A DNA stretch of 62,870 nucleotides from Albidovulum sp. bin36 (GCA_002238565.1 MPMP01000022.1:1-62870), one strand, 5' to 3'; numbered from the stretch's first letter, positions 9,440 through 18,752 are shown. The notes: generated by a model from the letters alone, not told the origin. A program made the numbers and translations.

Positions 9440-10753
9440 TTACTGGATGTAACCCGCTTTTCTCATTTCGCGCTCGGCGAAGGCCTGCGAGTTTTCGAGC
9501 GCCTCCATGACGGTCTGCTGGTTGGCCAGAGCCGCCGCGACTTGCTGCCCTACATAGTTGCCTATGCCCTGGAACTCGGGGATCGCTACGAATTGAACGC
9601 CGGTATAGGGAACGGGCTCGAGCGTAGCGTCGGCCGGGTTCGCCGCGAGAATTGAATTCTGCACGGTTTCGGCGAACGGAGCCGCGGACATGTAGTTCGC
9701 GTTGGCGTACGTCGACTTGCGGGTTCCCGGAGGAGCCGCGACCCAGCCTTCGCTTTCCCCGACCAATTCGACGTATTCCTTGGAAGTCGCCCACGCGAGG
9801 AAGCTCTTGGACGCGTCGACCTTGGTCGAGCTCGCGGGAACGGCGAGAGCCCAGGCCCAGAACCAGCCGGTTCCCTTGTCGGTAACCTGCTTGGGCGCCT
9901 GCGTGAAGTCGGTCTTGTCGGCCACCGAGCTTTCATTCGGATTGAAAATGTAGCCAGCCGCTGACGTGGCGTCGACCCAGGTGGCGCATTTGCCGTCGGC
10001 GAACAGGGCGCGGTTTTCATTGTGGCCGTTGGCCGAAGCGCCCGGCGGGCCGTACGAGTGCATGAGGTCCACGTAGTAGTTCAATGCATTGACCCACGCC
10101 TCGCTGGTGAGCTGCGGATTCCAGTCCAAGTCGAACCAGCGACCGCCGAAGGCGTTGACGAGCGGCCCGACGAAGGCCATGTTTTCGCCCCAGCCGGCCT
10201 TGCCGCGCTGGCAGGTTCCGTAGACGCCGTTGTCGGGGTCGTGCACCATCGCGACGATATCCTTGAATTCGTCGTAGGTCATCTGCTCGTCGCCCAGCTC
10301 GATGCCGGCGGCCTCGAAGATGTCCTTGCGGTAGAACGTGAAGGAACTCTCGGCGTAGAACGGGACGGCGTAGAGCGCGCCGTCGGCCGACAGGCCGTTG
10401 CGGACGGTTTCGAATATATCGTCGTAGTCGTAGCTGTCGCCGAAGTCGTCCAGGCTATTGAGCCAGCCCTGCGCGCCCCAGATCGGTGCTTCGTACGCGC
10501 CGATGGTTATGATGTCGAAAGCTCCGCCCTTGGTTGCGATATCCGTGGTTACTCGCTGGCGAAGAACGTTTTCTTCCAGCACGGACCAATTCAATGTGTG
10601 GCCGGTCTCGGCTTCCCAATGCGAAGACAGCTTCTGCATTATGATCATGTCTGAATTGTTAACGGTAGCGATCGTCAGCTCTTCGGCCAGCGATCCCGCG
10701 ACGCTTCCAGACACGACAATGCCCGCGCCGATCAAGGCTCTCTTAAATCCCAT
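9440..10753 (-). CDS. smoE: Periplasmic polyol-binding protein of the ABC importer
   Basis: This 437-residue extracellular solute-binding protein of family 1 captures the polyol in the periplasm. A Sec signal peptide is clear: basic M-G-F-K-R, a hydrophobic core and a probable cleavage after S-L-A near residue 23. The ATG at 10753 has AGGAG six bases upstream. A much longer in-frame extension to 11167 is rejected because it would bury the signal peptide. It is the first gene of the leftward operon and faces the kinase gene across a 370-base control region. The size and gene order match SmoE-type sorbitol/mannitol binding proteins. The true ligand is unknown. Confidence 0.93.
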   Translation of the reverse strand: MGFKRALIGAGIVVSGSVAGSLAEELTIATVNNSDMIIMQKLSSHWEAETGHTLNWSVLEENVLRQRVTTDIATKGGAFDIITIGAYEAPIWGAQGWLNSLDDFGDSYDYDDIFETVRNGLSADGALYAVPFYAESSFTFYRKDIFEAAGIELGDEQMTYDEFKDIVAMVHDPDNGVYGTCQRGKAGWGENMAFVGPLVNAFGGRWFDLDWNPQLTSEAWVNALNYYVDLMHSYGPPGASANGHNENRALFADGKCATWVDATSAAGYIFNPNESSVADKTDFTQAPKQVTDKGTGWFWAWALAVPASSTKVDASKSFLAWATSKEYVELVGESEGWVAAPPGTRKSTYANANYMSAAPFAETVQNSILAANPADATLEPVPYTGVQFVAIPEFQGIGNYVGQQVAAALANQQTVMEALENSQAFAEREMRKAGYIQ

Positions 10754-10794
10754 TCGATTTCTCCTATAGAATGTTGATGCGGTCAGCGATTCGC

Positions 10795-10813
10795 ACATTT
10801 TCGCGAACAATGT
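10795..10813. promoter_or_regulatory. Palindromic operator candidate between the divergent polyol operons
   Basis: The 19 bases ACATTTTCGCGAACAATGT contain a TTCGCGAA core with ACATT/AATGT arms, 42 bases upstream of the binding-protein ATG. This is the form expected for a LacI- or ROK-family site. No regulator gene is in the window. The rest of the control region up to 11123 is GC-rich and shows no gene. Confidence 0.4.
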
Positions 10814-11123
10814 CAACCATGACGGAGTTTCCGGAATTGAACTCGCGCGCCGCCACGACGGGGGAACTAGAATTTGCGGGCGCGCTCCGATAGCGGCCCA
10901 TATGTATTGCCGAAGCGGAATCCGCTGCCGCCTGGGCCGGCTAGCCTCGCCCGAAGCCCGCCAGTCGTCGCCGGACGCGGGGCGAACGCTCGGCCTTTCG
11001 CGGCGCCGCGGGCGAAGCAAACGAACTGGTTCCGGCATCTCGGCGAAGAGCCTTTTCAACGGCGCGGCCTCGGGGTTAAAATGGCCCGCGCCCGCCATTG
11101 GAAATCGGAACCGCTTGGAAGCA

Positions 11124-12071
11124 ATGAAAAAGATCGTTGTCATCGGGGAGATACTCGTCGAGATCATGGCGGATGCCAGGGGCAGGGGATTTCTGGAGAC
11201 GATGGCGCTGACGGGTCCGTTCCCGTCCGGCGCGCCGGCGATATTCGCCGATCAGGCGGCGCGCCTCGGCCAGCCCTGCGCGATCGTATCGGCCGTCGGC
11301 AACGACGATTTCGGCAGGCTCAATCTGGATCGCCTGCGCGCGGACGGAGTCGACGTGTCGGCAATACGGATCGACGACGATCGCCCGACAGGCAGCGCCT
11401 TCGTCCGCTACCGGCCCGACGGATCGAGGGATTTCGTGTTCAATATCCGGCATAGCGCATGCGGCCGCATCGCCGTGTCCGACGCCGTGCGCGCGGCGCT
11501 CGACGGCGCGGACCATCTTCATGTCATGGGCTCGTCCTTGTCGGGCGGGGACATCATTGCGCTCAACATCGAGACCGCCGCCGCGGTCAAGTCCCGCGGC
11601 GGGACCGTTTCCTTCGACCCGAACTCGCGCAAGGAAATTCTGAAGTCGCCGGCCGTGCGCGAAGCAATGCGCAAAGTGCTGCTGGCCACCGACCTCTACC
11701 TTCCTAGCGGCGACGAGCTCGCGCTCCTGACGAGTGCCGATAGCGAGCGCGGCGCCGTCGCGGAGCTGCTTGACCTTGGCGTCGAAGCCATCGTGCATAA
11801 GAATGGATCGGAGGGCGCGCGCTACTACGACGCGGCGCGCGATATCCGGGGACCGGCGATAGCCGTCGGCGAAATCGACCCGACCGGCGCAGGGGACTGT
11901 TTCGGAGCCACATTCACGTCTCTCTGGCTGCGGGGAGCCGCGGTCGAGGACGCGCTCGCTCTTGCGTCCGCGTCGGGCGCCTTGTCGGTAGCGAAGCGCG
12001 GGCCGATGGAGGGCGTAAGCGACATGCCGGCGCTGCGCAGATTCCTGTCCGAGAACATCGGGGCGCGCTAG
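11124..12071 (+). CDS. PfkB-family sugar kinase, probably ketohexose/tagatose kinase
   Basis: This 315-residue ribokinase-like kinase phosphorylates a sugar with ATP in the cytosol. The PfkB signature near the C-terminus (D-P-T-G-A-G-D-C-F, about 251-259) includes the catalytic Asp, and the substrate-side region near the start is normal. The ATG at 11124 follows a TTGGAAG site. A frame open to 10902 lacks any conserved extension. It is three bases from the GatZ-like gene and divergent from the polyol importer. D-tagatose or D-fructose, the oxidation products expected from the dehydrogenases, are the likely substrates (inference). Sequence alone cannot separate fructokinase, tagatose kinase and KDG kinase. 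Confidence 0.88.
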   Translation: MKKIVVIGEILVEIMADARGRGFLETMALTGPFPSGAPAIFADQAARLGQPCAIVSAVGNDDFGRLNLDRLRADGVDVSAIRIDDDRPTGSAFVRYRPDGSRDFVFNIRHSACGRIAVSDAVRAALDGADHLHVMGSSLSGGDIIALNIETAAAVKSRGGTVSFDPNSRKEILKSPAVREAMRKVLLATDLYLPSGDELALLTSADSERGAVAELLDLGVEAIVHKNGSEGARYYDAARDIRGPAIAVGEIDPTGAGDCFGATFTSLWLRGAAVEDALALASASGALSVAKRGPMEGVSDMPALRRFLSENIGAR

Positions 12072-12074
12072 GCG

Positions 12075-13355
12075 GTGAAGCACCCGCTCTTTGACATCCC
12101 CGCCGCCTTCCGGAACGGCGAACACGCGGGCATAGCCTCTGTCTGCTCCGCCCATCCCCTGGTCGTAGAAGCGCATTTGCGCCTTTCCCTGGCTTCCGGC
12201 CGCCCGGCGCTGATCGAAGCCACTTGCAACCAGGTAAACCAGGATGGCGGCTACACCGGAATGACTCCGCTTGGATTTCGCCGCATGGTCGAGACTATCG
12301 CGGGGCAGGCTGGGATCGACCCCGATCGAATCATTCTCGGCGGCGATCATCTCGGAACCAACCCCTGGAAAGCGCTTCCCGCCGAGCGCGCGATGGCGAA
12401 CGCCGAGGACATGGTCGCCGCGTACGCGGAGGCCGGCTTCGCCAAGCTTCATCTAGACACGTCCATGGGCTGCCTGAACGAGCCGGCGGCTCTTTCCGAT
12501 GCGGTTTGCGCCGAGCGCGCGGCGAGGCTGGCAGCCGCGGCGGAGTCGCGCATGGATGCAGGTCGGCCGCCGGTCTATGTAATCGGAACCGAAGTGCCCG
12601 CGCCGGGCGGCGCGGTCGACAACCTCGGCGCGCCGCGCGTAACAGATCCGGAAGCCGCGATCGACACTTATCGCGCCCACCGCGATGCCTTCGGCCGTCT
12701 CGGCCTCGATGACGCGTTCTCCCGCGTCGTCGCGCTTGTCGTGCAGCCCGGAGTGGAATTCGGGCACGCGGGCGTGGCTCGCTTCGACGCCGGCAAGGCC
12801 CGCGCCCTGTCGGAATCCCTAAAGGAAATGCCGGGTATCGTATTCGAGGCCCATTCGACCGACTACCAGACCGAATCCGTGCTCAGGCAGCTCGTAGAAC
12901 GCGGTTTCGCGATTCTGAAGGTCGGACCCTGGCTGACTTTCGCCCTGCGCGAGGCGCTCTACGGCCTCGACTTCGCGAACGATGCGCTGGAGGGGCGCGC
13001 TCCTCGCGGAAAGCTGATGGACGCGATGGAGGAAGCCATGCTCGAGGCGCCGGAATTCTGGCGGAACTACTACGGCGGCACCGAGACCGAAGCGTGGGTG
13101 CAGCGGCATTTCAGCTATTCGGACAGAATCCGGTACTACTGGCCGGCTTCCAGGGCCGCGGCGGCGGTCGAGGATTTGCGTTCCAGTTTCGATTCCAAGA
13201 AGAATGTTCCGGAACCGCTGCTGAGGCAGTTCCTTCCGAACATCGGCGCGGCGCCGAGCGGCGGGGGTATGGAATCGATTCTGATTTCCGCCGTGCAGCA
13301 AGTATTGAAGCAATACGAGAGAGCGGTGACCGAAGGCGACGCTTCCGAGCCATAG
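12075..13355 (+). CDS. GatZ/KbaZ-like protein, probable D-tagatose-6-phosphate 4-epimerase
   Basis: This 426-residue member of the GatZ/KbaZ family (COG4573) starts at GTG 12075, three bases after the kinase stop. Family hallmarks seen are the early E-A-T-C-N-Q-V-N-Q segment, G-G-D-H-L-G at about 93-98, and an H-L-D-T-S-M-G-C segment at about 129-136. In enterobacteria GatZ assists the aldolase GatY, but no GatY/KbaY gene is present here. Stand-alone members next to a PfkB kinase were reported to act as D-tagatose-6-phosphate 4-epimerases in Agrobacterium altritol/galactitol use (from memory). That role would feed fructose 6-phosphate and fits this operon best. The classic annotation would be non-catalytic tagatose-bisphosphate aldolase subunit. 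Confidence 0.88.
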   Translation: MKHPLFDIPAAFRNGEHAGIASVCSAHPLVVEAHLRLSLASGRPALIEATCNQVNQDGGYTGMTPLGFRRMVETIAGQAGIDPDRIILGGDHLGTNPWKALPAERAMANAEDMVAAYAEAGFAKLHLDTSMGCLNEPAALSDAVCAERAARLAAAAESRMDAGRPPVYVIGTEVPAPGGAVDNLGAPRVTDPEAAIDTYRAHRDAFGRLGLDDAFSRVVALVVQPGVEFGHAGVARFDAGKARALSESLKEMPGIVFEAHSTDYQTESVLRQLVERGFAILKVGPWLTFALREALYGLDFANDALEGRAPRGKLMDAMEEAMLEAPEFWRNYYGGTETEAWVQRHFSYSDRIRYYWPASRAAAAVEDLRSSFDSKKNVPEPLLRQFLPNIGAAPSGGGMESILISAVQQVLKQYERAVTEGDASEP

Positions 13356-13431
13356 CGAAGCGCGCGGCCCGGTTCCGAGACGGCCGCGGAAAAGCGGAAA
13401 TCCCGAGCCCCGGCATTGCGAGCGGCGGCTG

Positions 13432-13720
13432 TCAAGCCTTCCAGGATTTTCGGAATAGTTCCTTCCCGTCCCAATTGACGCTTAGGATCCCGCTCGCTTC
13501 AATGGTCTCGCCGGCTCCCGACGCGACTATGCTGCTGGAGATGCCGGCATTCCCGTCGCGGCGCGAAATCTTGATCGAATGCGCGATCCTGCATTCGGCC
13601 CTGCAAGGGACAGTCGCTGAAACTCTATAGGACGCTGCCGTTCCGACCGTTATCTCCGTTTCGAGTTCTTCGAATCGGGTCGTGGCGGGGCCTTGAGTCC
13701 AGGACGAGCGAATTTGCCCG
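13432..13720 (-). pseudogene. Possible C-terminal remnant of a CocE/NonD-type hydrolase
   Basis: About 95 minus-strand codons resemble the C-terminal jelly-roll tail of CocE/NonD acyl hydrolases: an early D/T-rich strand, an S-x-x-I-S-R-R-D-G turn, and an ending with K-E-L-F-R-K-S-W. The catalytic domain is absent and the reading upstream degrades. The family match is tentative. Confidence 0.3.
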
Positions 13721-13812
13721 TCGCGGACATGCTGATGCACGCGTTCAAGACCGGGATTCGAAATCATCGTCCAGGATTTCGCCTTCGGCAGATCTTTCGC
13801 GGCGCGAAACGG

Positions 13813-13959
13813 AGGGCGAGGCCGAACGGCTGCGAGTTTCACACGCGCTGCCCCTGGGTTTGCGACCGCTGTGCGAAGGAAGCTCCTCGCCCGGCGGTCC
13901 GCGGTCGACAGGTCGCCTGCCACTTTCCCCTTCCCGCAGGTGCCGAGCCGACCGAATAA
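13813..13959 (+). pseudogene. C-terminal fragment of an oligopeptide ABC ATPase (oligo_HPY tail)
   Basis: The translation contains P-N-G-C-E-F-H-T-R-C-P-W, a CxxC and a closing V-A-C-H-F. This is the cysteine-rich oligo_HPY tail that ends DppD/DppF/OppF proteins. No ATPase domain precedes it, so it is a leftover of a lost peptide transporter. The intact tail of the ATPase at 20617-22674 has the same layout. Confidence 0.6.
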
Positions 13960-14268
13960 TTAGATCGGCGGCGAAGGTGGAAATCGATACCTCCTTGATC
14001 CGCCGGGCCGGCGGCGAATGTCCGGCGCGGCGAGCCTGGATGCTCGCGGCGCGCTGCATTGGGCTTCGCAGCCCGCGTCGGCTTCACGCGCATTCTGGAA
14101 GTTGACGCGGGAATTAGGCGGGTTCCGCTTCGGATGCGCCCGCTAGACGCGGGGGCGGCGGGAGTCCGGGTTGCATCGGAGCTTGTCGCCGGGCGGCGCA
14201 GGGCGTATCCTGAATCGGCTGCAGTCGGCAATTTGCCCGTCGATCGGGCGGAGCGGGAGGGAATAGGC

Positions 14269-14871
14269 ATGCCTAGCCAGAATATAGCCGAACTTGAGCG
14301 GGAGATATACGAGCTTACCGCGAAGCTGAATGAATTGCGCAGGAATGCGGATGCCAGTCCGGTTCCCGAATACCGCTTCGAGACTCTGGACGGAGAGGCG
14401 ACCCTGTCCGGGCTATTCTGCGGCAAGCGGCATTTGCTGGCCATCCACAACATGGGGCAGGGATGCCGCTACTGCACGCTTTGGGCGGACGGCTTCAACG
14501 GTCTTCTCGCGCACCTGGAAAACGCAATGTCCGTTGTCCTCCTATCTCCCGATCCGCCCCGGCTGCAGCGCGAATTCGCTAATTCCCGCAACTGGAGCTT
14601 CCGCCTCGCATCGCACGGCGGGGGCGAATATATCCGCGAGCAGACCGTGATGGAGGGGCATGGCAACATGCCAGGGGCGGTGATCTACGAGCGATCGGAA
14701 AGCGGAGTGCTTCGAAAGAACAGCGCAGTGTTCGGACCGGGCGACCGCTTCAGCCCGATCTGGCATCTGCTCGCGCTCGCCGGAATGGGAGATAGCGACT
14801 GGACGCCGCAGTACCGCTACTGGACTAGGCCGGAAACGCTGGACGACGGCGGCGACAATCTCTTGGAATAG
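14269..14871 (+). CDS. DUF899-like thioredoxin-fold protein
   Basis: This is a 200-residue cytosolic protein. After a predicted coiled N-terminal 35 residues comes a thioredoxin/AhpC-like fold with G-Q-G-C-R-Y-C-T-L-W at about 64-73, which holds the two cysteines expected at the active-site loop (CxxC). The C-terminal half has the P-x-W-H-L-L-A-L pattern typical of DUF899 proteins. The ATG at 14269 is preceded by GGGAGG. Upstream in-frame sequence to 14059 is not conserved in character. A role in thiol redox or peroxide handling is plausible but unproven. The gene stands alone, facing the end of the second sugar operon. Confidence 0.75.
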   Translation: MPSQNIAELEREIYELTAKLNELRRNADASPVPEYRFETLDGEATLSGLFCGKRHLLAIHNMGQGCRYCTLWADGFNGLLAHLENAMSVVLLSPDPPRLQREFANSRNWSFRLASHGGGEYIREQTVMEGHGNMPGAVIYERSESGVLRKNSAVFGPGDRFSPIWHLLALAGMGDSDWTPQYRYWTRPETLDDGGDNLLE

Positions 14872-15253
14872 CGCATCGAATTCGCCGGCGATCCTACTTT
14901 GCGATGCGGGGAATGTCGCAGAACGCTTAAGCCGCTCCATGACGATCCGCCTTTTGAAATCGAAGGGAGCGGCCGCGGCGCCCGGTCGATTTAGCATGCG
15001 ACCGCCGCTCGATTCCGCGTGCCCGGCGCGGTAGTACGGCGGGATTCAGGTCGGTTGAACTGCTTTTGCGAATTGCCGCCCGGCAACTTTTAGGATCATT
15101 TGGCCGTCGCGCTGCTCGCGCAAGCCCCGCCAATCGCCTTTGCCAGACTATGCCGCGCGGGCATCAAGGCGTTCCGGCGGCATGCCCCAAGCAATTCCTG
15201 CGCCGCTGCGGATGCCGGGATTGTCGCCGGTACGGTCGCAGTTAACCGGATAT
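14872..15253. other. Convergent intergenic region, nothing recognised
   Basis: This separates the DUF899-like gene from the end of the leftward sugar operon. I see no T-tailed hairpin and no coding frame with a domain. Confidence 0.4.
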
Positions 15254-16204
15254 TCAGGAGGAGCGCGCCCGGTTCTTTATCGCGTCAAGGTAGATCGCAA
15301 AGAAAATCAGCGCGCCCGCCACGAACGGATAGACGAATGGCGACACGCCGCGGGTGCCGAGGCCGTTGTTTATGATGATAAGCAGCAGTACCCCGGCGAG
15401 CGTCCCCGGAAACGCGCTTCCGCGACCGCCGAAGAGGCTAGTGCCGCCGATAACTACGGCCGCCACCGCCTGAAATTCCATGCCCCGGCCGGTGAAGGTG
15501 GTGATCTCGCCCAGATAGCCGGCGAGGAGCGTGCCGCTGGCGGCCGCCGAAATCCCGCACAGGGCGTACGCCGCCAGCTTCGCCCGACGGACCGGCACGC
15601 CGATCTTTCTGGCCGAGTCCTCGTTGTTTCCGATCGCGAGCCAGTAGGTGCCGAGCCTAGTCTTGCGAAGGATCCACTGGAAAACCAGAAGAATCGCAAG
15701 CGCGGTCAAAAAAATCAAGGGAATGACTCCGAAGAGCTTCAACTGCCCCAGATCGGCAAGGCCTTCGCCCGCCTGCTTGACCGTCCCTTCGGTAATGACC
15801 AGCGCCACGCCCCGATAGGCGATCATCAATCCAAGCGTGGCCAGTAGCGAATTCATGCCGAGATAGGCTACGATCCAGCCGTTGAAGAGCCCGATGGCGA
15901 GGCCGGCGCCCAGCGCCGCCGCAATCGACAGCCCCGCCGGAGCGTCTGCCGTGAGATAGACTATCGTCGCTGCGACATAGGCCGTCGAGCCGATCGAGAG
16001 GTCGATTTCGCCGGTGACGAGCACCAGGGTCAATCCCGCCGCCGCGGCCAGCAGAAACGTCGAGGCAATGGCGATCTGCACGAAGTTCGACACTGTCAGA
16101 AACGAGTTCGAGATTACGGTGAAGACCGCGACAATCGCAAGGAGCAGCAGGTAGAACCCGTATTCCAAGCCGATGCGCTTTGCCTGGATCATGGATTCAT
16201 GCAT
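15254..16204 (-). CDS. Sugar ABC transporter permease (RbsC type), second subunit
   Basis: This 316-residue inner-membrane permease of the BPD_transp_2 (RbsC/XylH/AraH) family has 8-10 hydrophobic segments. Family patterns are the G-E-I-D-L-S-I-G-S motif at about 65-73 and a late G-G-T-S-L-F-G-G-R-G-S motif. Its start overlaps the stop of the ATPase gene by eight bases, so the two are translationally coupled. It differs in sequence from the first permease at 17702-18718. Operons with two such permeases are known for rhamnose and AI-2 type importers, but the substrate here is unknown. Confidence 0.9.
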   Translation of the reverse strand: MHESMIQAKRIGLEYGFYLLLLAIVAVFTVISNSFLTVSNFVQIAIASTFLLAAAAGLTLVLVTGEIDLSIGSTAYVAATIVYLTADAPAGLSIAAALGAGLAIGLFNGWIVAYLGMNSLLATLGLMIAYRGVALVITEGTVKQAGEGLADLGQLKLFGVIPLIFLTALAILLVFQWILRKTRLGTYWLAIGNNEDSARKIGVPVRRAKLAAYALCGISAAASGTLLAGYLGEITTFTGRGMEFQAVAAVVIGGTSLFGGRGSAFPGTLAGVLLLIIINNGLGTRGVSPFVYPFVAGALIFFAIYLDAIKNRARSS

Positions 16205-17705
16205 CCGCTGCCTCTGTTCCCATCGCCGCGGCCATCAAGTCGGCCTCGGTGATGCTTTCGCCCTTCGCCTCGGACGCGATCACGCCGTCGCGTATGACCG
16301 CCACCCGGTCGGCAAGGGCAACCATCTCTTCGATTTCCGAGGTGACCAGCAGAACCGACGATCCCGAATCCGCGAGCGATTCGACAAGTTCTCCTATCTC
16401 GCGCTTGGCCCCGACATCGACGCCGCGGGTCGGCTCGTCAAGAATAAGAATCTCGGGTTTCCGGTTCAGCCACTTGGCGAAGACCACCTTCTGCTGGTTG
16501 CCTCCGGAAAGGTTGGCCGCGCGGGCGCGGTGGCTCGGGGTCCGAATCGTCAGCCGTTCAATCATGGAAATCGCCGTCCGCTCTTCGGCGGCCTTGTCGA
16601 GAACCCGCATTCTGCCGGCGGCGTATTGATCCAGGGTCGTGGCCGAAATGTTCTTCCAGACGGCCTCGTCGAGAAACAGCCCGTCGGTGCGGCGGTTCTC
16701 GGTAACATAGGCCGTTCGCTCCAGCAATTCCCGATGACCGATCGGGCGGCTGCCGCCATCGTCGTTGAACGTCATGGATCCGCCATGCATCGGATCGAGT
16801 CCGAGAATCGAACGGATCAGCTCCGTTCGCCCGGAACCCAAGAGTCCCCATAGCCCCAGTACCTCGCCGCGCTTGAATTCGAGGTCGATCCCGTGAAGTA
16901 TGCCGTCCCGGCGGATGCCCGAGAGAGTTAGCCGCGGCGCGCCGCCGATTTTTCGCTTCCGCGCGGCCGGCCCGCTCATGGCCTGGCCGACGATCAGTTC
17001 GACGATCTGGCTTCGCGTAACTGTCGCCACGCTTCCCGATCCGACCAGCCGCCCGTTTCTTAGCACCGCGTAGCTGTCGCAGAGTTCCTCGATCTCGTCG
17101 AGGAAATGGCTGATGTATATGATTGCCTTGCCCTCCGCCTTCAACTTGCGGACGATGGCGAAGAGCGCGTCCTTTTCCTTGATCGATAGAGACGAGGACG
17201 GTTCGTCGAAGATCACGATGTCCGCTCCCTGCGCAACCGCGCGGGCGATTTCGACCACCTGCTTCTCGCCGACCGAAAGCGTTTCCATCGGCGCCGAAGG
17301 CCGGATCGCCGAGCCGAGCTGGCCGAGAGCTTCGCCCGCCCGGTTCTGAGCCGCGCGCTTGTCGACCGTGAACGGCAGTCGCCCCGCGGGGAGACGCGAA
17401 ATGAACATGTTTTCGGCCACGGTGAGCGTGGGGAAGTAGAGAAGCTCCTGATGAATAAACGCGATCCCGGCCTCGTCCGCATCGGAGGGGCGCCTCAGCT
17501 CCACGCGCCGCCCGTTGATCTCGACATGGCCCTCCTCCGGCATATAGATGCCGCCAAGCACGTTCATCAGAGTCGACTTGCCGGCGCCGTTGACGCCGAC
17601 AAGCCCCATGACCTCCCCCGCCTGAACGGTTATCGAGACGCAATCAAGCGCCTTTACGCCTGGGAAGGCCTTGGTAACGCCTTCCATATGCAGCGTCGCG
17701 GTCAT
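16197..17705 (-). CDS. Sugar ABC transporter ATP-binding protein, tandem ATPase (RbsA type)
   Basis: This 502-residue protein has two ATPase domains. The first has a normal Walker A (G-V-N-G-A-G-K-S-T, about 36-44), a degenerate signature (L-S-V-G-E-K-Q) and an F-D-E-P Walker B. The second, from about residue 250, has the degenerate Walker A (G-L-L-G-S-G-R-T-E) usual for RbsA-like proteins, plus L-S-G-G-N-Q-Q-K and L-D-E-P-T-R-G. The ATG at 17705 overlaps the permease stop as ATGA. The frame continues upstream antiparallel to nothing meaningful, so the start is well placed. It energises the importer formed with the two flanking permeases. Confidence 0.93.
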   Translation of the reverse strand: MTATLHMEGVTKAFPGVKALDCVSITVQAGEVMGLVGVNGAGKSTLMNVLGGIYMPEEGHVEINGRRVELRRPSDADEAGIAFIHQELLYFPTLTVAENMFISRLPAGRLPFTVDKRAAQNRAGEALGQLGSAIRPSAPMETLSVGEKQVVEIARAVAQGADIVIFDEPSSSLSIKEKDALFAIVRKLKAEGKAIIYISHFLDEIEELCDSYAVLRNGRLVGSGSVATVTRSQIVELIVGQAMSGPAARKRKIGGAPRLTLSGIRRDGILHGIDLEFKRGEVLGLWGLLGSGRTELIRSILGLDPMHGGSMTFNDDGGSRPIGHRELLERTAYVTENRRTDGLFLDEAVWKNISATTLDQYAAGRMRVLDKAAEERTAISMIERLTIRTPSHRARAANLSGGNQQKVVFAKWLNRKPEILILDEPTRGVDVGAKREIGELVESLADSGSSVLLVTSEIEEMVALADRVAVIRDGVIASEAKGESITEADLMAAAMGTEAADA

Positions 17706-18718
17706 TTCGCCCTCAGCACGTCGAGACCGATCACGGCCACGAGCACGGAGCCCTTGATGACCATCGCGATGAAGGGCGAAACCCCCAGCAGGTTGAAGGC
17801 GTTGGAGAGCATCGTGAGGAACAGGAGCCCGAACATCGTGCCCAGGATAGACCCCTTGCCGCCCTTGAGGCTCGCGCCGCCGATGACCGTCGCCGCAATT
17901 ATGTCCATCAGCCGCACGTCGCGGACCATTGCGGTCGTCGCGGTTCCTAAGTCGGCGGTAAGAACAATCGCCGTGATCCCCGCCATGATCCCGGCGATCG
18001 CATATGTCGAAAACTCTATGCGCCGGACCTTGACGCCCGAGATGCGCGCGGTCTCCTCGTTGGCGCCGGTCAGGTAGACCCGGCGCCCGTAAATCGTGCG
18101 CGACAGGACGAATCCCAGCGCGAGCGCCGCAACCAGCACGGCAATTCCCGCGACGGGTATGCCCACGGGTCTCGGGCTGATTCCAAGGGTCATCGGAAGG
18201 ATACGCGCGGAAAAGTTGTCGATGAAGGCATCCGGCAATCCATAGACGCTTTGAGCCTGCGTAAACCAGATCGCAAAGCCTTCCGCGACCACCATCGTAC
18301 TGAGCGTCACTATGAAGGGGATCATCCGGAGATACGCCACCGCGATGCCGTTCACGATGCCGAAAGAGCATCCGATCGCAAGCATCAGGACGCACCCCAG
18401 AAGCGTGGAGTCCGTGGCGACCATGGCCGTCGCGCCGACCACGGCGGAGGCGGATACCACCGTGTAGCTCGACAGGTCGATTCCCCCGGCGACCATGACG
18501 TAGGTCATGCCGATGCATAGGAATCCGAGAAACCCGAGCTGCCCGAAAATGTTCATGATGTTGCGGAGATCGGCGAATTTCGGCACCGTAAGCGCGAAAA
18601 TGATCGCCATCGCGACAGACAGGGCCACGGGCAGGAGCGCCGGATTGGCGCTGATCCAGTGCCAGAGCTTCAGCCCCGGGCTTGCGCCCGATGCACGGAA
18701 TTGAGATTCATCAACCAT
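17702..18718 (-). CDS. Sugar ABC transporter permease (RbsC type), first subunit
   Basis: This 338-residue membrane permease of the RbsC family has about ten hydrophobic stretches, the G-G-I-D-L-S motif near residue 80 and a G-G-A-S-L-K-G-G-K-G-S motif near 285. The ATG at 18718 is chosen over an in-frame TTG at 18745. Neither has a strong ribosome site. It overlaps the ATPase gene by four bases and lies 58 bases after the binding-protein gene, with a small hairpin between. Confidence 0.9.
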   Translation of the reverse strand: MVDESQFRASGASPGLKLWHWISANPALLPVALSVAMAIIFALTVPKFADLRNIMNIFGQLGFLGFLCIGMTYVMVAGGIDLSSYTVVSASAVVGATAMVATDSTLLGCVLMLAIGCSFGIVNGIAVAYLRMIPFIVTLSTMVVAEGFAIWFTQAQSVYGLPDAFIDNFSARILPMTLGISPRPVGIPVAGIAVLVAALALGFVLSRTIYGRRVYLTGANEETARISGVKVRRIEFSTYAIAGIMAGITAIVLTADLGTATTAMVRDVRLMDIIAATVIGGASLKGGKGSILGTMFGLLFLTMLSNAFNLLGVSPFIAMVIKGSVLVAVIGLDVLRAK

Positions 18719-18737
18719 GCCGGGTAAAGATCGGGAA

Positions 18738-18752
18738 CGGCGCAAGGCGCCG
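18738..18752 (-). promoter_or_regulatory. Intercistronic hairpin after the sugar-binding-protein gene
   Basis: CGGCGC and GCGCCG pair around an AAG loop, with flanking GCCGGG/CCCGGC extending the fold. The hairpin lies between the binding-protein stop (18777) and the permease start (18718), as in the other two ABC operons of the window. Confidence 0.45.

Noticed and set aside
9440..11167. Reading the binding protein as 575 residues from 11167
   Set aside because: The extension would precede a clear signal peptide and overlaps the divergent kinase control region; AGGAG marks the ATG at 10753.
11076..12452. A 458-codon minus-strand frame opposite the kinase and GatZ-like genes
   Set aside because: It is the low-stop shadow of GC-rich coding sequence and has no domain.
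16197..18518. A 773-residue ATPase frame starting at 18518
   Set aside because: The first 270 codons are the antiphase of the permease gene. The ATPase starts at 17705 with an ATGA overlap.
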